Shown: positions 8,988 to 18,168, numbered from the stretch's first letter. The stretch: DNA of 64,000 nt from Mycolicibacterium phocaicum (GCF_010731115.1 NZ_AP022616.1:3968001-4032000); one strand, 5' to 3'. Made by a program: numbers and translations. Notes: generated from the sequence alone by a model not told the origin.

Positions 8988-8994
8988 TACGAAA
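8979..8994. promoter_or_regulatory. Candidate TetR operator
   Basis: TTTCGT-CATT-ACGAAA, a perfect 6-bp inverted repeat, covers the TetR start codon and lies 20 bp upstream of the sulfotransferase start, where a bound dimer could block both divergent promoters. Confidence 0.5.
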
Positions 8995-9001
8995 CTCATA
9001 G

Positions 9002-9007
9002 TAACAT
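9002..9007 (+). promoter_or_regulatory. -10 element for leaderless sulfotransferase mRNA
   Basis: TAACAT followed by 7 bases and the GTG at 9015; no ribosome binding site. Confidence 0.45.
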
Positions 9008-9014
9008 AAATGGT

Positions 9015-10259
9015 GTGACTGACACCACAGACGTTGTCCGGCTCGATGACCTGGCCGATCCCACCTTCACGGCCGAGGCGCAGCAGTTCCGGGACATGAT
9101 GACGATGATGGCGGCGGACTGTCCGCTCGACGCGGATGCGCTGCACGCCAAGGCGACGGCCGACACCGGCCTCGACGACTTCGGCCCCACCGACTACCGC
9201 GAACGTCTCGATGTGCTGCTGGGAGCGCTCCGGCAGATCGACGGTTTCAACGGCCCGGGCGTCGTCAACTTCTACGGTCAACTGCTGCAGCTGTTGAAGA
9301 ACCGGCTGCTGCTCACCGATCTGCTGAAGCGACACCCCGCGATTCACGACATCGAGCTAATGCCGCCGGTCGCAATCGTCGGGCTGCCGCGCACCGGGAC
9401 CACGCACCTGCACAACCTGCTGGCTGCCGCCGGCACCTTCCGGACCCTGCCGTATTGGGAGTCGATGGAGCCGTTCCCGCTGCCGTCCGAGGCGGGTGTC
9501 GAGCCGGACCCGCGGCGTACCCGGATGGACGTCGCGGTCAACGTGATGAACATCGTCATGCCGCATTTCTCGCTGATGCACGAGATGACCACCGACCACG
9601 TGCACGAGGAAATCCAGTTGCTGGCCAACGACTTTTCCACGATGTACTTCGAGACGCTGGCCGACGTCCCGGCGTGGCGGGACTACTACGAAGCCCACGA
9701 CCAGACGCCGCATTACCGGCACATGGTGACCCAGCTCAAGGCGCTGCAGTACCTGCGCGGAGGTCGGCGCTGGTTGCTCAAGTCGCCGCAGCACCTCGAA
9801 CAGATTCCGGTGCTCAACGAAACACTGCCCGGTGTGATCGGGGTTTTCACCCACCGCGACCCCGTCCCGGTGGTGCTGTCGATGATCGCGATGCTCACCT
9901 ACTCCGCGCGGATGCATCGCAGCCCGGTGCCGGTCGAGCACATCGCGGCGTACTGGGTGCAACGGCTGGAGCAGATGCTGGCCGGACTGGTCCGGGACCG
10001 GGAGGTCATCGGTCGGGACCGCTCCATCGATATCCGTTTCGACGACTTCATGGCAGATGACCTTGGCACCGCGGAGAGTGTCTTCGCCCTTGCGGAAGAA
10101 CGACTTTCGGACACCGAACGCAGCTCGATGGCCGACTACCTGGCCGGACACCAGCGGGGCCGGCTGGGCCGCGTAGAGACGTCATGCGCGATGTTCGGAC
10201 TCGACCCGGATGATCTGAAGGCCCGCTTCGCGCCCTACACGGAGCGCTTCCTGGCTTGA
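9015..10259 (+). CDS. PAPS-dependent sulfotransferase family protein
   Basis: 414 residues. GLPRTGTTHLHNLL at ~123-136 is the 5'-phosphosulfate-binding loop of the PF13469-type sulfotransferases that are abundant in mycobacteria; RGGRRWLLKSPQHLEQIP and GVFTHRDPVPVVLS match the following conserved blocks (3'-phosphate binding). Soluble. The acceptor is not deducible, but such enzymes act on lipids or sterol-like alcohols. Divergent from TetR and DUF1214 genes; its stop is one base from that of the convergent hydrolase. Confidence 0.85.
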   Translation: MTDTTDVVRLDDLADPTFTAEAQQFRDMMTMMAADCPLDADALHAKATADTGLDDFGPTDYRERLDVLLGALRQIDGFNGPGVVNFYGQLLQLLKNRLLLTDLLKRHPAIHDIELMPPVAIVGLPRTGTTHLHNLLAAAGTFRTLPYWESMEPFPLPSEAGVEPDPRRTRMDVAVNVMNIVMPHFSLMHEMTTDHVHEEIQLLANDFSTMYFETLADVPAWRDYYEAHDQTPHYRHMVTQLKALQYLRGGRRWLLKSPQHLEQIPVLNETLPGVIGVFTHRDPVPVVLSMIAMLTYSARMHRSPVPVEHIAAYWVQRLEQMLAGLVRDREVIGRDRSIDIRFDDFMADDLGTAESVFALAEERLSDTERSSMADYLAGHQRGRLGRVETSCAMFGLDPDDLKARFAPYTERFLA

Positions 10260-10260
10260 G

Positions 10261-12198
10261 TTAGAGGGACTGTTCCATGGTCGCCGGATCGGCCAAGGGC
10301 ACCACCAGATGCGAAGCATGCACGCCGCCTTGGGAAATCCGGTAGGTCCCGCCCGCCAGTGCGGACCGCTGCGGGCGGGTCGGCACCAGGTGCGGGAAGT
10401 CGTAGGTGGTGACGGTCAGCCGCAATCGATGGCCCGGGGCGAGGAGTGCCGCCGTGGGAAATACCTCGATGTCGTAGCGGGTCAGTTCACCGGGGACGAC
10501 GGGCGCGGCCGCTGCCCGGGTGCTGATGTGTTGTGGCCGCAGCACGGTGCCGTCGGGCAGGATCCAGCTGGCGTCGGGGTCGAGGGTGCGGTGTGAACCC
10601 AGGAGCGCCCCTTGTGTCAGGGGCCGGCTGACGCCCTCGGGGGAGACGTCGTCGAGGTGCGCCACCCACAGGGTTTCGCTGCGGTCGGCGGTGGCGAAGA
10701 TCGTCAGCCCGACCGGACCGGCCAGCAGCTGTTCGGTGTCGAACGCGTCGCTGGTGTAAGTGAGCGCGTCGCGCTGGAGCCGGGTGTTGTCCTGGTCGTA
10801 GCGGACGCTGCGGCCGGTCTGCGAGACCATGAAGCTGCCCATACCGAGGCTCCACTGCTCCAGGCTGCGGCCGGAAACCGGTCCGCGTGAGAGATATTGG
10901 AGCGTGGCGGTCGATTCGTCGGCCGACGGCGTGGCATGCAGGCCGCCGCCCAGGCCCAGGTACAGCCGGGTCGGGGTGGCCTCCGGGAACGGATAAGCAT
11001 TGGTGCGGAACCACTTTGAGCTGCCGATCGCCTGGAACCGCACCGGCTGCCCGGTGACCTCCGCGGTGTCGTCGTCTTTGAGCCAGTGGTCGAACCAGCG
11101 CAGCTGCAAGGCCTGCAGATGCTGCCCGTCGAGATCCGAGACGTGGTACCACGGGCCGGCCATCAGCTGGAACTTGTCGGAGACTGGCTGGTCGGCGGTC
11201 ATGGCGGCGCCGGCGGGGCGGCCGGCGAACGTGTTCTGCAGCGCCGCGTAGTTCAGGGGCGCGCCGCGCTGAAATGCGTCGTGCCATCCGGCCACGAGAA
11301 ACACTGCGACGCCGTTCTCGACGATCTTCGGGACCACGTCCGCCGGGCGCATGGTGTCCCAGAAGGGTCCATCGAACGCGGTGTCACCACCGGCGATCGC
11401 GTCCTTGATGAGGTTCCTGAAGTAGCTGCGCTGGTCGCGTCCACGCTGCCGCACCGCGGAAATGCCGCCGGCTCTGGGCCTTTCGTGGCTACCCCGATGG
11501 GCGAACTCCAGTGCTGGGTTGATCACGTTCAGCAGTGAATAGGTGGCGCCGTAGGCGCGGACGGTGCGCATGTGCGGCACGCCGCCCATGGTGACGACGT
11601 CGCGGTAGAAATCGTTGGCGGCCATCGCCGGGAAGATCGCCTTCAGCGGCGAGTCGGGTCCCACCGCGGCTGCCGTCATGAGTTGGTTGATCGCCAGATA
11701 CGAGATGCCGAACATGCCGACGCGGCCGTTCGAATTGGGCAGCGAGGCAGCCCAATTCACCAGATCGACGCCGTCCTGCACCTGCTCGGGTCCGAGCATC
11801 TCGAAAGATCCGCCCGACGCGCCGGTGCCCCGCACGTCGGCCATCACCTCGATGTAGCCACGACGGATCAGGTACGGCGTTGCGCCACCACCGATCTGGG
11901 CAGCCGGCGGGGGCGCCTTCTTGCCGTACGGCGTCATCGACAGCAGCACGGGGAACGGGCCGGAAGCGGGCTCACCCGTCGCCGGGTCGGTCGGATAGTG
12001 GATGTCCACCCGAAGTGAGACGCCGTCGCTCATCGGCACCGCCACGTTGTGGTGTACACCGACGCCGTACTGCGCCGATGGGGCGTCCCAGGGCGGCAAC
12101 AGTGGCGATGGGCTGGTCTTCCGGGTGCGCGCCGCGGCCCAACCGGCTATCGCCTTGATTCGGGCCCCCACCCCTGCTGTCTCGACATGCGTCTCCAC
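10261..12198 (-). CDS. CocE/NonD (X-Pro dipeptidyl-peptidase S15) family hydrolase
   Basis: 645 residues, GTG start. Features of the family: DVRGTGASGG, nucleophile elbow GISYLA (Ser in GxSYxx), acid residue in LVAGWHDAF and histidine in MAGPWYH, then a C-terminal jelly-roll domain (RYDIEVFPTAALLAPGHRLRLTVTTYDFPHLVP). These enzymes cleave esters or acyl groups; the natural substrate is unknown. No obvious signal peptide. Divergent from ami1. Confidence 0.85.
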   Translation of the reverse strand: METHVETAGVGARIKAIAGWAAARTRKTSPSPLLPPWDAPSAQYGVGVHHNVAVPMSDGVSLRVDIHYPTDPATGEPASGPFPVLLSMTPYGKKAPPPAAQIGGGATPYLIRRGYIEVMADVRGTGASGGSFEMLGPEQVQDGVDLVNWAASLPNSNGRVGMFGISYLAINQLMTAAAVGPDSPLKAIFPAMAANDFYRDVVTMGGVPHMRTVRAYGATYSLLNVINPALEFAHRGSHERPRAGGISAVRQRGRDQRSYFRNLIKDAIAGGDTAFDGPFWDTMRPADVVPKIVENGVAVFLVAGWHDAFQRGAPLNYAALQNTFAGRPAGAAMTADQPVSDKFQLMAGPWYHVSDLDGQHLQALQLRWFDHWLKDDDTAEVTGQPVRFQAIGSSKWFRTNAYPFPEATPTRLYLGLGGGLHATPSADESTATLQYLSRGPVSGRSLEQWSLGMGSFMVSQTGRSVRYDQDNTRLQRDALTYTSDAFDTEQLLAGPVGLTIFATADRSETLWVAHLDDVSPEGVSRPLTQGALLGSHRTLDPDASWILPDGTVLRPQHISTRAAAAPVVPGELTRYDIEVFPTAALLAPGHRLRLTVTTYDFPHLVPTRPQRSALAGGTYRISQGGVHASHLVVPLADPATMEQSL

Positions 12199-12287
12199 GC
12201 CTCGACCGTACGCCGAACCCGAAAGAAGTTACTGCTTCGTGACGCAACCGTGTCAGGGGGCTCAGGGGTGTTCCCAGGCACGGTCCG

Positions 12288-12293
12288 TAGCAT
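12288..12293 (+). promoter_or_regulatory. -10 element for leaderless ami1 mRNA
   Basis: TAGCAT, then 7 bases, then GTG at 12301, with no Shine-Dalgarno sequence; decides the start of the amidase gene. Confidence 0.5.
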
Positions 12294-12300
12294 CCAATCA

Positions 12301-13101
12301 GTGACCAGTAGTCCGTGTGAAAGAGACGACGCAGGTAAGAGCGTCGGCTGCATCTCGCGCCGACGCATGCTGCGAATGGCCGCGGCGGCGCCGGTTCTGG
12401 TCGGCATGCCTGCCGTGGTGTCATCGCTCACCGCGCCGACGGCCAGAGCCGCTGGTCTGGCGGGGGCGGTCGTGTTCCTCGACCCGGGACACAACGGGGC
12501 CAATGACTCGTCGATCAGCAAGCAGGTGCCCACCGGCCGTGGCGGCACCAAGGACTGCCAGACCAGCGGCACGTCCACGACGGCGGGCTTCCCCGAGCAT
12601 TCGTTCACCTGGAATGTGGTGCTGCTGATGCAGCAGCAACTGGCGAACGCCGGTGTCCAGGTCCACCTGTCGCGCAACAACGACAACGCGCTGGGGCCAT
12701 GTGTCGACCAGCGCGCCGAGATGGCGAATTCGCTTCGGCCCAATGCGGTCGTTTCGGTCCACGCCGATGGCGGCCCTGCCGGCGGCCACGGATTCCACGT
12801 CAACTACTCGGCACCGCCGCTCAATCAGGTGCAAGCGGGGCCGTCTGTGCGATTCGCCCAGATCATGCGCGACAAGATGGTCGCCGCGGGGCTGACGCCG
12901 GCAACCTATATCGGCAGCAACGGCCTCTACGGCCGGGCCGACCTGACGGGCCTCAACCTCGCGCAGTACCCCTCGATCCTGGTCGAGTGCGGCAACATGA
13001 AGAACCCGCAGGAGGGGGCCGCGATGGCCACCATGCAGGGGTGGCAGACCTACGCGAACGCCATCTGCCAGGGCATCGCGGCGTTCATCCAGGCCAGCTA
13101 G
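12301..13101 (+). CDS. ami1: N-acetylmuramoyl-L-alanine amidase (Ami1/Rv3717 type), exported
   Basis: 266 residues. A signal peptide with a twin-arginine-like region (CISRRRMLRMAAAAPVLVG) ends near TARA-A at ~50. Zinc ligands are His64 (LDPGHNG), Glu99 (PEHSF) and His154 (SVHADG); the catalytic Glu229 lies in LVECGNMKN. All four positions of the amidase_3 family are present, so it should cleave the bond between MurNAc and the stem peptide in the periplasm during peptidoglycan recycling or cell separation. Monocistronic. Confidence 0.92.
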   Translation: MTSSPCERDDAGKSVGCISRRRMLRMAAAAPVLVGMPAVVSSLTAPTARAAGLAGAVVFLDPGHNGANDSSISKQVPTGRGGTKDCQTSGTSTTAGFPEHSFTWNVVLLMQQQLANAGVQVHLSRNNDNALGPCVDQRAEMANSLRPNAVVSVHADGGPAGGHGFHVNYSAPPLNQVQAGPSVRFAQIMRDKMVAAGLTPATYIGSNGLYGRADLTGLNLAQYPSILVECGNMKNPQEGAAMATMQGWQTYANAICQGIAAFIQAS

Positions 13102-13104
13102 CGC

Positions 13105-13545
13105 TCAGAGCTCGGCCAGCGCGACACCGGTGACACCCGGACCCAGTTGCGCGAGCTCACGCTGGGTGCCGTCGGCGACGTTCACCGCGCGGATACCGCC
13201 GGAACGCAGCTCGCTTACGTAGTACTTCGTGTCATCGGCGGTGGCCAGGCCGATCGCCTCCTGGAACCCGCGAGACAGGATCGTGTACTCCCCCACCGCA
13301 GGCTGGACCTGACCGCGATTGAGCGTGTTGCCGTCCGGCTCGGCGCCCCGGTCCGTCCAGACCAGGTTCCCCGAGCGGTCCAGATCCAGGTCGATGGGTT
13401 CGGGCAGGTCCTGCCACAGCAGCTCGATGTCGTCGCGGTCTGCGGCCGTCCGCCCCGCGGGAAAATCGGTGCCGCACCGGAAGATTCGGCCCTGACCCGC
13501 GTCGGGCCCGCCCTTCTGCGTCCAGTAGACCAGGCGGTTCACCAG
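13105..13545 (-). pseudogene. C-terminal remnant of an NHL/YWTD-type beta-propeller protein
   Basis: About 145 codons. Segments such as VYWTQKGGPDAGQGRIFR and LDRSGNLVWTDRGAEPDGNTL are YWTD/SMP-30-like propeller blades, and the end of the protein (GVTGVALAEL) looks natural. The N-terminal blades are missing: upstream the coding match switches abruptly, in another frame, to a carboxyltransferase. The frame could be read from GTG at ~13535, but a 2-3 blade propeller is unlikely to fold, so I call it a remnant. Confidence 0.65.
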
Positions 13546-13873
13546 CGCCCTGGGTACCGGCCAGCACGGTGTAGTCGTACGACAACACCGCGCAGGGCTG
13601 CCCGTCGACGTGGGCCGTACCAGCCACGAGGCCGTCGGCCGGAGTGCGCGCGATCAGGTCGTCGAGCTCGCGGCGTGCCCGTTGTGCGGCGATGGCGAAC
13701 CGGCCGTATTCGACAAAGCTGCCGTCGTCGACCAGGTCGAGGATGTTCTCGCGGGCGGTCCGGCCGCCGGCGTCGTGCCGACGCTGAACGGCGTCCGGCC
13801 GGGCGGCGTCCTCGGTGAGCGCCCGTCGGCGCAGCAGCTCGGTGTGGTCGTCACGCAACGGTACTTCGGGCAT
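13546..13873 (-). pseudogene. N-terminal remnant of an acyl-CoA carboxylase carboxyltransferase (accD-like)
   Basis: Starting at ATG 13873, about 109 residues match the N-terminus of AccD-type biotin-dependent carboxyltransferases: LRDDHTELLRRR, GRTARENILDLVDDGSFVEYGRFA, and AVLSYDYTVLAGTQG. In the family the GTQG motif is followed by hundreds more residues; here the match stops and unrelated out-of-frame sequence follows, which belongs to the propeller remnant. A deletion joining two genes explains this best. Confidence 0.7.
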
Positions 13874-13934
13874 TGGGCCGGGCATGGGGACAGCCTGCCA
13901 GGCGCCCTGAAAGGGGGTGCGGCATGATCGGTCC

Positions 13935-14354
13935 ATGCAATCGACTGCAACCACCACCGTTGCCCGCCCGATCGACGTTGTTTGGGCGACCCTGATCGAC
14001 CACGAAGGCATGGCCAACTGGGGTCCCGGCATCAGCGTGACCATCGATCAGCCCGGCACCCCGGCGCCGAACGGCCTGGGTGCCGTCCGCCGTATCTCGG
14101 CCCCCGGGCCGGCGCCGGCGATCGTCGAAGAGGTCGTCACCTTCGACGCCCCCAACGTCTTCGGCTACAAGGCCCGCTCCGGCGTGCCGTTCCCGGGCTA
14201 TGCGGGTGAGGTGCGGCTGACCCCCGAGGGCTCCGGCACGCGCATCGACTACTCGCTGAGCTCGACCGCGTCGTTCCCGCCGGTGAAGCTGGCGTTGGTC
14301 GCCATCAACCAGGTGCTGCTGCGTCTGTTCGCGAAGGCCGCGGCCAAGGCGTAG
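13935..14354 (+). CDS. SRPBCC (START/Bet v1-like) family protein
   Basis: 139 residues. Opens with the characteristic ATTTVARPIDVVWATLIDHEGMANWGP and continues with the beta strands of a polyketide cyclase/START-like helix-grip fold (RRISAPGPAPAIVEEVV, GTRIDYSLS). Binds a hydrophobic ligand by family; target unknown. ATG 13935 fits the family N-terminus; a GTG at 13917 is also in frame. Followed by a strong hairpin. Confidence 0.8.
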   Translation: MQSTATTTVARPIDVVWATLIDHEGMANWGPGISVTIDQPGTPAPNGLGAVRRISAPGPAPAIVEEVVTFDAPNVFGYKARSGVPFPGYAGEVRLTPEGSGTRIDYSLSSTASFPPVKLALVAINQVLLRLFAKAAAKA

Positions 14355-14363
14355 CCCGCATTT

Positions 14364-14393
14364 CCCGGCACGTTCGACTCCGAACGTGCCGGG
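14364..14393. terminator. Intrinsic-type hairpin after the SRPBCC gene
   Basis: CCCGGCACGTTCG-ACTC-CGAACGTGCCGGG is a perfect 13-bp stem with a 4-base loop, 10 bp after the stop codon. No T tract, as is common in mycobacteria. Confidence 0.75.
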
Positions 14394-14449
14394 TACTCCG
14401 GTCTTCGATCGGTCGTAGGGCGAGCTGCCGGGCGTTTGAGAGAGACTGG

Positions 14450-14594
14450 GCGGCGAAAGTACGTGGCTTCAATCAGAACGCGCTCATACGCAATGCGACT
14501 GAACGCAGGCACCTTGTGATGCTCTGAGAAGTCCCTGAGTTCAATGACCGACGGCAGATCGACATCGCGACTGAGCTCACGTACTTTTCGCCGC
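14450..14594. repeat. 145-bp element with near-perfect inverted ends
   Basis: The left end GCGGCGAAAGTACGTG (14450-14465) is the reverse complement of the right end CACGTACTTTTCGCCGC (14578-14594) apart from one extra A. The interior is less GC-rich than its neighbours and reads, on the minus strand, as protein-like sequence (DLPSVIELRDFSEHHK, AFSRIAYERV) in the same frame as the upstream beta-lactamase-fold gene, immediately after its TAG. No start codon precedes that stretch. It could be a miniature inverted-repeat element or a remnant of a mobile gene. Confidence 0.55.
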
Positions 14595-15838
14595 TACCCG
14601 GACTGTGGAATCTCCCTGGCGATCGCGTCGAGCAGCGCCGGGTACCGCTTGGCCTCGGGATGACCGCCGGGCTTGCCGCTGCTGACCACGGCAGCGGCAA
14701 GGTTCCGGGCCGGGTCGGCCCACACCGCGATGTTGGTCAGCCCGGTGTGCCCGAAGGCAGCCGGTGCGTTGCGCCCGAACGGGCCGAATCGCGTGGAGCC
14801 CAACATGTATCCGGTGCCCCAGCGCATCGGCATGAGTCCCACCGCGATGTCGGGCCGCAGGCGCCGGCACGGGGCGGTCGCGGCGCGCAGGGTTTCGGCA
14901 CGTAGCACCCGGACGCCGTCGAGTTCGCCGCCGCGGCACAGCAATTCGGCGAACCGTGACAGCTCGACAGCGTTCGACACCGTGCTCGACGACGGCACCA
15001 CACTGGTCAGGAAGTCCGGGGTGTTGCTGAACGGGATGATCTGGCTCGGGGTGCCGCCGACGGCCTTCTTGAATGCCGCCGCCATGGGCGCCGGCAACGG
15101 CTTGCCGGTGACGTGGCTCGGCGCGACCAGCGGAACGTCTTCCGGCGCAACGCCGTAGTTGGTCCAGCGGAAGCCGAGCGGCTCGAGGATCTCGGTCGCC
15201 AGGATGTCGCGGATGTTGCGACCCGTTGCGGCCGAGACGATTTCGCGGATCAACGGCCCCCAGGTGAGTCCGTGGTACATGTGGACCAGGCCCGGCCGGT
15301 AGATCGGCCGGAGGTTCCCCAGCATCTCGCGGGCGTAGTCGCTGTCGTTCATCCGCTTGAGGTCCGGCCGTGGCCCGGTGGCCAGCGGCACCCCGGCGCT
15401 GTGGGTGACGACGTGGCGCACGGTCGTGCGGTCCTTGCCGTGGCTGGTGTACGTCGGCAGGTAGTCGCAGACCCGGGCGTCCAGATCGAGTTCGCCGCGC
15501 TCGACGAGCATGTGCACGACCGTCGTGCTGATGGCCTTGGCGGCCGAGTACACGCAGAACGGGGTGTCGACGCCGACGGGGATCTTCTCGGCATCGGCAG
15601 GGTCGTCGGGCCCGTTGCCCCAGCCGTGGCCGATCGCGCGGTTGAGCACCACCCGGCCGTTCTGGCGCAGACAGACCTGGATGGCCGGGTGCATACCGGC
15701 CGCGTACCAGTGCTGGGCGGCCTGCCAAATGCGTTCCACCGCTTGCGGATCGACGCCGGTGTGGTCTTCTGTGCCGGTGGCCGTCACCGAGTCCAGGTCG
15801 GCGGGGACCCGAATGCGGCCGGTCTGGGGTTCCGTCAT
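14594..15838 (-). CDS. Serine hydrolase of the beta-lactamase/esterase (LipE-like) family
   Basis: 414 residues from ATG 15838. SAAK at 98-101 is the SxxK catalytic motif, MYHG is at the position of the Tyr of YxN, and FGHTG is the third box, as in class C beta-lactamase-like esterases (EstB; mycobacterial LipE is the nearest I recall). No signal peptide, so a cytoplasmic esterase/peptidase is more likely than antibiotic resistance. It overlaps the stop of the upstream FABP-like gene through ATGA. The stop codon abuts the 145-bp element. Confidence 0.82.
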   Translation of the reverse strand: MTEPQTGRIRVPADLDSVTATGTEDHTGVDPQAVERIWQAAQHWYAAGMHPAIQVCLRQNGRVVLNRAIGHGWGNGPDDPADAEKIPVGVDTPFCVYSAAKAISTTVVHMLVERGELDLDARVCDYLPTYTSHGKDRTTVRHVVTHSAGVPLATGPRPDLKRMNDSDYAREMLGNLRPIYRPGLVHMYHGLTWGPLIREIVSAATGRNIRDILATEILEPLGFRWTNYGVAPEDVPLVAPSHVTGKPLPAPMAAAFKKAVGGTPSQIIPFSNTPDFLTSVVPSSSTVSNAVELSRFAELLCRGGELDGVRVLRAETLRAATAPCRRLRPDIAVGLMPMRWGTGYMLGSTRFGPFGRNAPAAFGHTGLTNIAVWADPARNLAAAVVSSGKPGGHPEAKRYPALLDAIAREIPQSG

Positions 15839-16317
15839 GCGTCCTTCCGATGCAGCACGGCCGCGAGGTGGTGGCGCAGCGGGATGCCCACGGCGGCCAT
15901 TCGGACGTTGTAGCTCAACGTGTCTCCGTCGAGGCGGAACCAACGCCGCAGGGCGTCAACCTCTTTCGCGGAGTCGGTGCGCCCGATGTCGGTGGTGGCG
16001 AGGTCGAGGACGAATTCACCGTCGGTGCTGAGCGTGCCCTGCAGGATCTCGGTGATGCCGGTGGGATGCGCCAGCACCCACTCGACGCGTCCGGGCGCGG
16101 GGACGCGGAGGTACCCGGTTTCGGCGTGCAGGGGACGGCCGTCATCGGCGGCGCGGGTGCGCTGGCTGTAGGCCAGGAACGGCTTGCCGACGTGGCCGAA
16201 GGTGACTTCTTCGAGGTAGTCGAACGAGGCGATGGTCGGGTACTCACCGGAGCCGTTGCCGGCCCAGGTACCCAGCAGCGGGGCCAGGACCGCGACGTCG
16301 GGGTGCAGATCGGGCAT
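15835..16317 (-). CDS. FABP-like/nitrobindin-family (DUF1794) protein
   Basis: 160 residues from ATG 16317. [16 protein letters not shown] near the N-terminus is the GxWxGxGxGxYPTI signature of THAP4/nitrobindin-type beta barrels (Rv2717c family), followed by [15 protein letters not shown] and [13 protein letters not shown]. Such proteins may bind heme or fatty-acid ligands. It lies 5 bp after the methyltransferase gene and overlaps the hydrolase gene, so the three form an operon. Confidence 0.85.
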   Translation of the reverse strand: MPDLHPDVAVLAPLLGTWAGNGSGEYPTIASFDYLEEVTFGHVGKPFLAYSQRTRAADDGRPLHAETGYLRVPAPGRVEWVLAHPTGITEILQGTLSTDGEFVLDLATTDIGRTDSAKEVDALRRWFRLDGDTLSYNVRMAAVGIPLRHHLAAVLHRKDA

Positions 16318-16322
16318 CTCGG

Positions 16323-16949
16323 CTACTTGGTTCCGACGGTCAGCAGGTCGGAGACGATGAGCGTCCACGCCGGCCGCTTCACCCGGTGCTGCTCGGACAC
16401 CGTGAACCCGGCGCCTTCGAAGAGCTTCTTCATCTCCGCGGGGGAAGGATTGTGGGCGGGGTTGAGAATGTGCGACGACAGCGCGTGCAGCGGCAGCACC
16501 TGCCGCGGGCTGATGGTGGTGACGGCCGCGATGCCGCCCGGCTTGAGCACGCGGTGGAACTCGCGCAGCGCGGCGGGCTGATCGAACCAGTGGAACGCCG
16601 ACGTCGTGACCACCGCGTCCAGCGCGCCGTCGTTGAACGGCAGCTGCTCGGCCGGTGCGGTGACCCAGTTGACCTTCGAGGACCGGGCCTTGGCCTGGGC
16701 CAGCATGCCCTCGGACATGTCAACGCCGGTGACGACGGCATTGAGCTCGCGTTCGATCCGGTCGGCGAAAATACCGGTGCCGCAGCCGATGTCGGCGATC
16801 GTCAGGGCACCGTGCGCGCGCAGCTGAGCCAGGACCTCGTCCTGCGCGGGCTGGTAGACGACGCGCTGCAGCACCTGGGTGTCATAGGCGGGGGCGGCGA
16901 AGCCCCAGAAGCGGGTGACGGTGTCATTGAATCCCCGGCGTTGAACCAT
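16323..16949 (-). CDS. SAM-dependent methyltransferase
   Basis: 208 residues. Motif I is [15 protein letters not shown], motif [14 protein letters not shown], then [20 protein letters not shown] and RVLKPGG, a Methyltransf_11 domain. Substrate unknown. First gene of the operon with the FABP-like protein and the serine hydrolase. ATG 16949 is chosen because TAGGCT sits 7 bases before it. Confidence 0.87.
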   Translation of the reverse strand: MVQRRGFNDTVTRFWGFAAPAYDTQVLQRVVYQPAQDEVLAQLRAHGALTIADIGCGTGIFADRIERELNAVVTGVDMSEGMLAQAKARSSKVNWVTAPAEQLPFNDGALDAVVTTSAFHWFDQPAALREFHRVLKPGGIAAVTTISPRQVLPLHALSSHILNPAHNPSPAEMKKLFEGAGFTVSEQHRVKRPAWTLIVSDLLTVGTK

Positions 16950-16956
16950 GCTTGTC

Positions 16957-16962
16957 AGCCTA
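16957..16962 (-). promoter_or_regulatory. -10 element for a leaderless methyltransferase operon mRNA
   Basis: On the minus strand TAGGCT is followed by 7 bases and the ATG at 16949; no ribosome binding site is present. Confidence 0.5.
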
Positions 16963-16986
16963 GGCGGCGAATTCCGGCGCGGGCCG

Positions 16987-18162
16987 TCAGCCGGGTGCCA
17001 GGCCCAGCGGCAACGCGGCGAATGCACACACGATCGCCACGAACGCCGCCCGCGACGGCGGTGGCCGGTCGAGTTCCGGACGGCCGCGCAGGTACAGCAG
17101 GAACACGACGGTGACGTTGAAGGCGATGAGCAGCATCCACCGAATCCAGTCGAACGCGGTCACGAATATCGGCAGATACAGCGCCAGCGCAAGGACCGCG
17201 CCGGCCCGGCGATCCAGGAATTCGCCCAGGAAGTCGCGGATCGGCACACCGGCGACGAATTGGACCGCCGCGAGGCAGGCCGCCAGACCGATCGCGCCGA
17301 CGACCAGTGAGGTCACCATCTGGCCGGCGCCCCGGGCGGCGACGATGTGAATTTCGTCGAGGACGCTGTGTTGGTACGTGTTGAGGTAGGACCGGCACGC
17401 CCAGTCGTGGAAGTCGCGGGTCGGCAAGCGTCCGGTCCGGGCGAAGTTCTGGAAATCGTGGAAGCTCGCCATCATGCGCATGGGCCGGTGGGGTGTCGTC
17501 GCGCACAGCCGGTCGGCCACCCCGCGCCGGGTGAGTGCGGTGATGAGGCCGGCCACTGCGAGTCCCGGGAGCACCGCCAACGCCGCGTAGCGTCGGCGTC
17601 GAGCGGCGGTGAGTCCGTGCGCCGGCGCATAGATGGCGAGGACCGCACCCAACGCGAATTCGAGCGGAATCGCGTCGTGCATGAACGCCAAGACCGCGGT
17701 GAACAATCCGTACGCCGCACACGACAGCGCCGGTCGGGCGCCCACACCCAGTGCGAGGGCGACCACCGCCGCCGCGCCGAGGAGGTCCGGCCGCGCCGAG
17801 AACACCGCGAACGGCACACCGAACGGCAATACGGGCACCAGCAACGCCAGCATGATCCGGCGTTCCGAGCGGCCCGTGCGCACGATGGCGCCGGCAATGG
17901 CGGCCAGGGCAGACAGGTACAGCGCGGTGATGGCCCAACGCGCGGCGCCGGCCCGGCCGAAGAATGCCGCGTCGTCGCCCGGACCGAAGAGCTCCCCGGC
18001 GAGTCCACGCCGGATGAAACCGAACCGGTAGTCGGCGAGGTAATACGAGACGAGGTAGTGGTCGACGGGGTGCAGCGCGACGGCGAGCCAGACGATGCCT
18101 GCGGCCCACACGGCGATGCCGGTGCCGGTGGCCAGATAGAGGGCAGAGCGGCTGGGGCGCAC
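16987..18162 (-). CDS. Polytopic membrane protein of unknown function
   Basis: 391 residues with roughly nine or ten hydrophobic segments (for example IAVWAAGIVWLAVAL, ITALYLSALAAIAGAIV, LLGAAAVVALALGVGA, MLLIAFNVTVVFLLYL) and charged loops such as YYLADYRFGFIRRGLAGELFG. The overall arrangement, with an early luminal-type loop and Arg-rich cytosolic loops, would suit a transporter or GT-C-type glycosyltransferase, but I see no diagnostic motif. Divergent from tesB with only 34 bp between starts. Confidence 0.6.
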   Translation of the reverse strand: MRPSRSALYLATGTGIAVWAAGIVWLAVALHPVDHYLVSYYLADYRFGFIRRGLAGELFGPGDDAAFFGRAGAARWAITALYLSALAAIAGAIVRTGRSERRIMLALLVPVLPFGVPFAVFSARPDLLGAAAVVALALGVGARPALSCAAYGLFTAVLAFMHDAIPLEFALGAVLAIYAPAHGLTAARRRRYAALAVLPGLAVAGLITALTRRGVADRLCATTPHRPMRMMASFHDFQNFARTGRLPTRDFHDWACRSYLNTYQHSVLDEIHIVAARGAGQMVTSLVVGAIGLAACLAAVQFVAGVPIRDFLGEFLDRRAGAVLALALYLPIFVTAFDWIRWMLLIAFNVTVVFLLYLRGRPELDRPPPSRAAFVAIVCAFAALPLGLAPG

Positions 18163-18168
18163 GGCCAG

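Noticed and set aside
13232..13545. Out-of-frame continuation of the AccD-like frame
   Set aside because: Sequence after the GTQG motif is not carboxyltransferase-like, whereas the alternative frame reads as a propeller protein.
14594..15838. Antibiotic-resistance beta-lactamase
   Set aside because: No export signal and an esterase/LipE-like pattern; resistance function is not supported.
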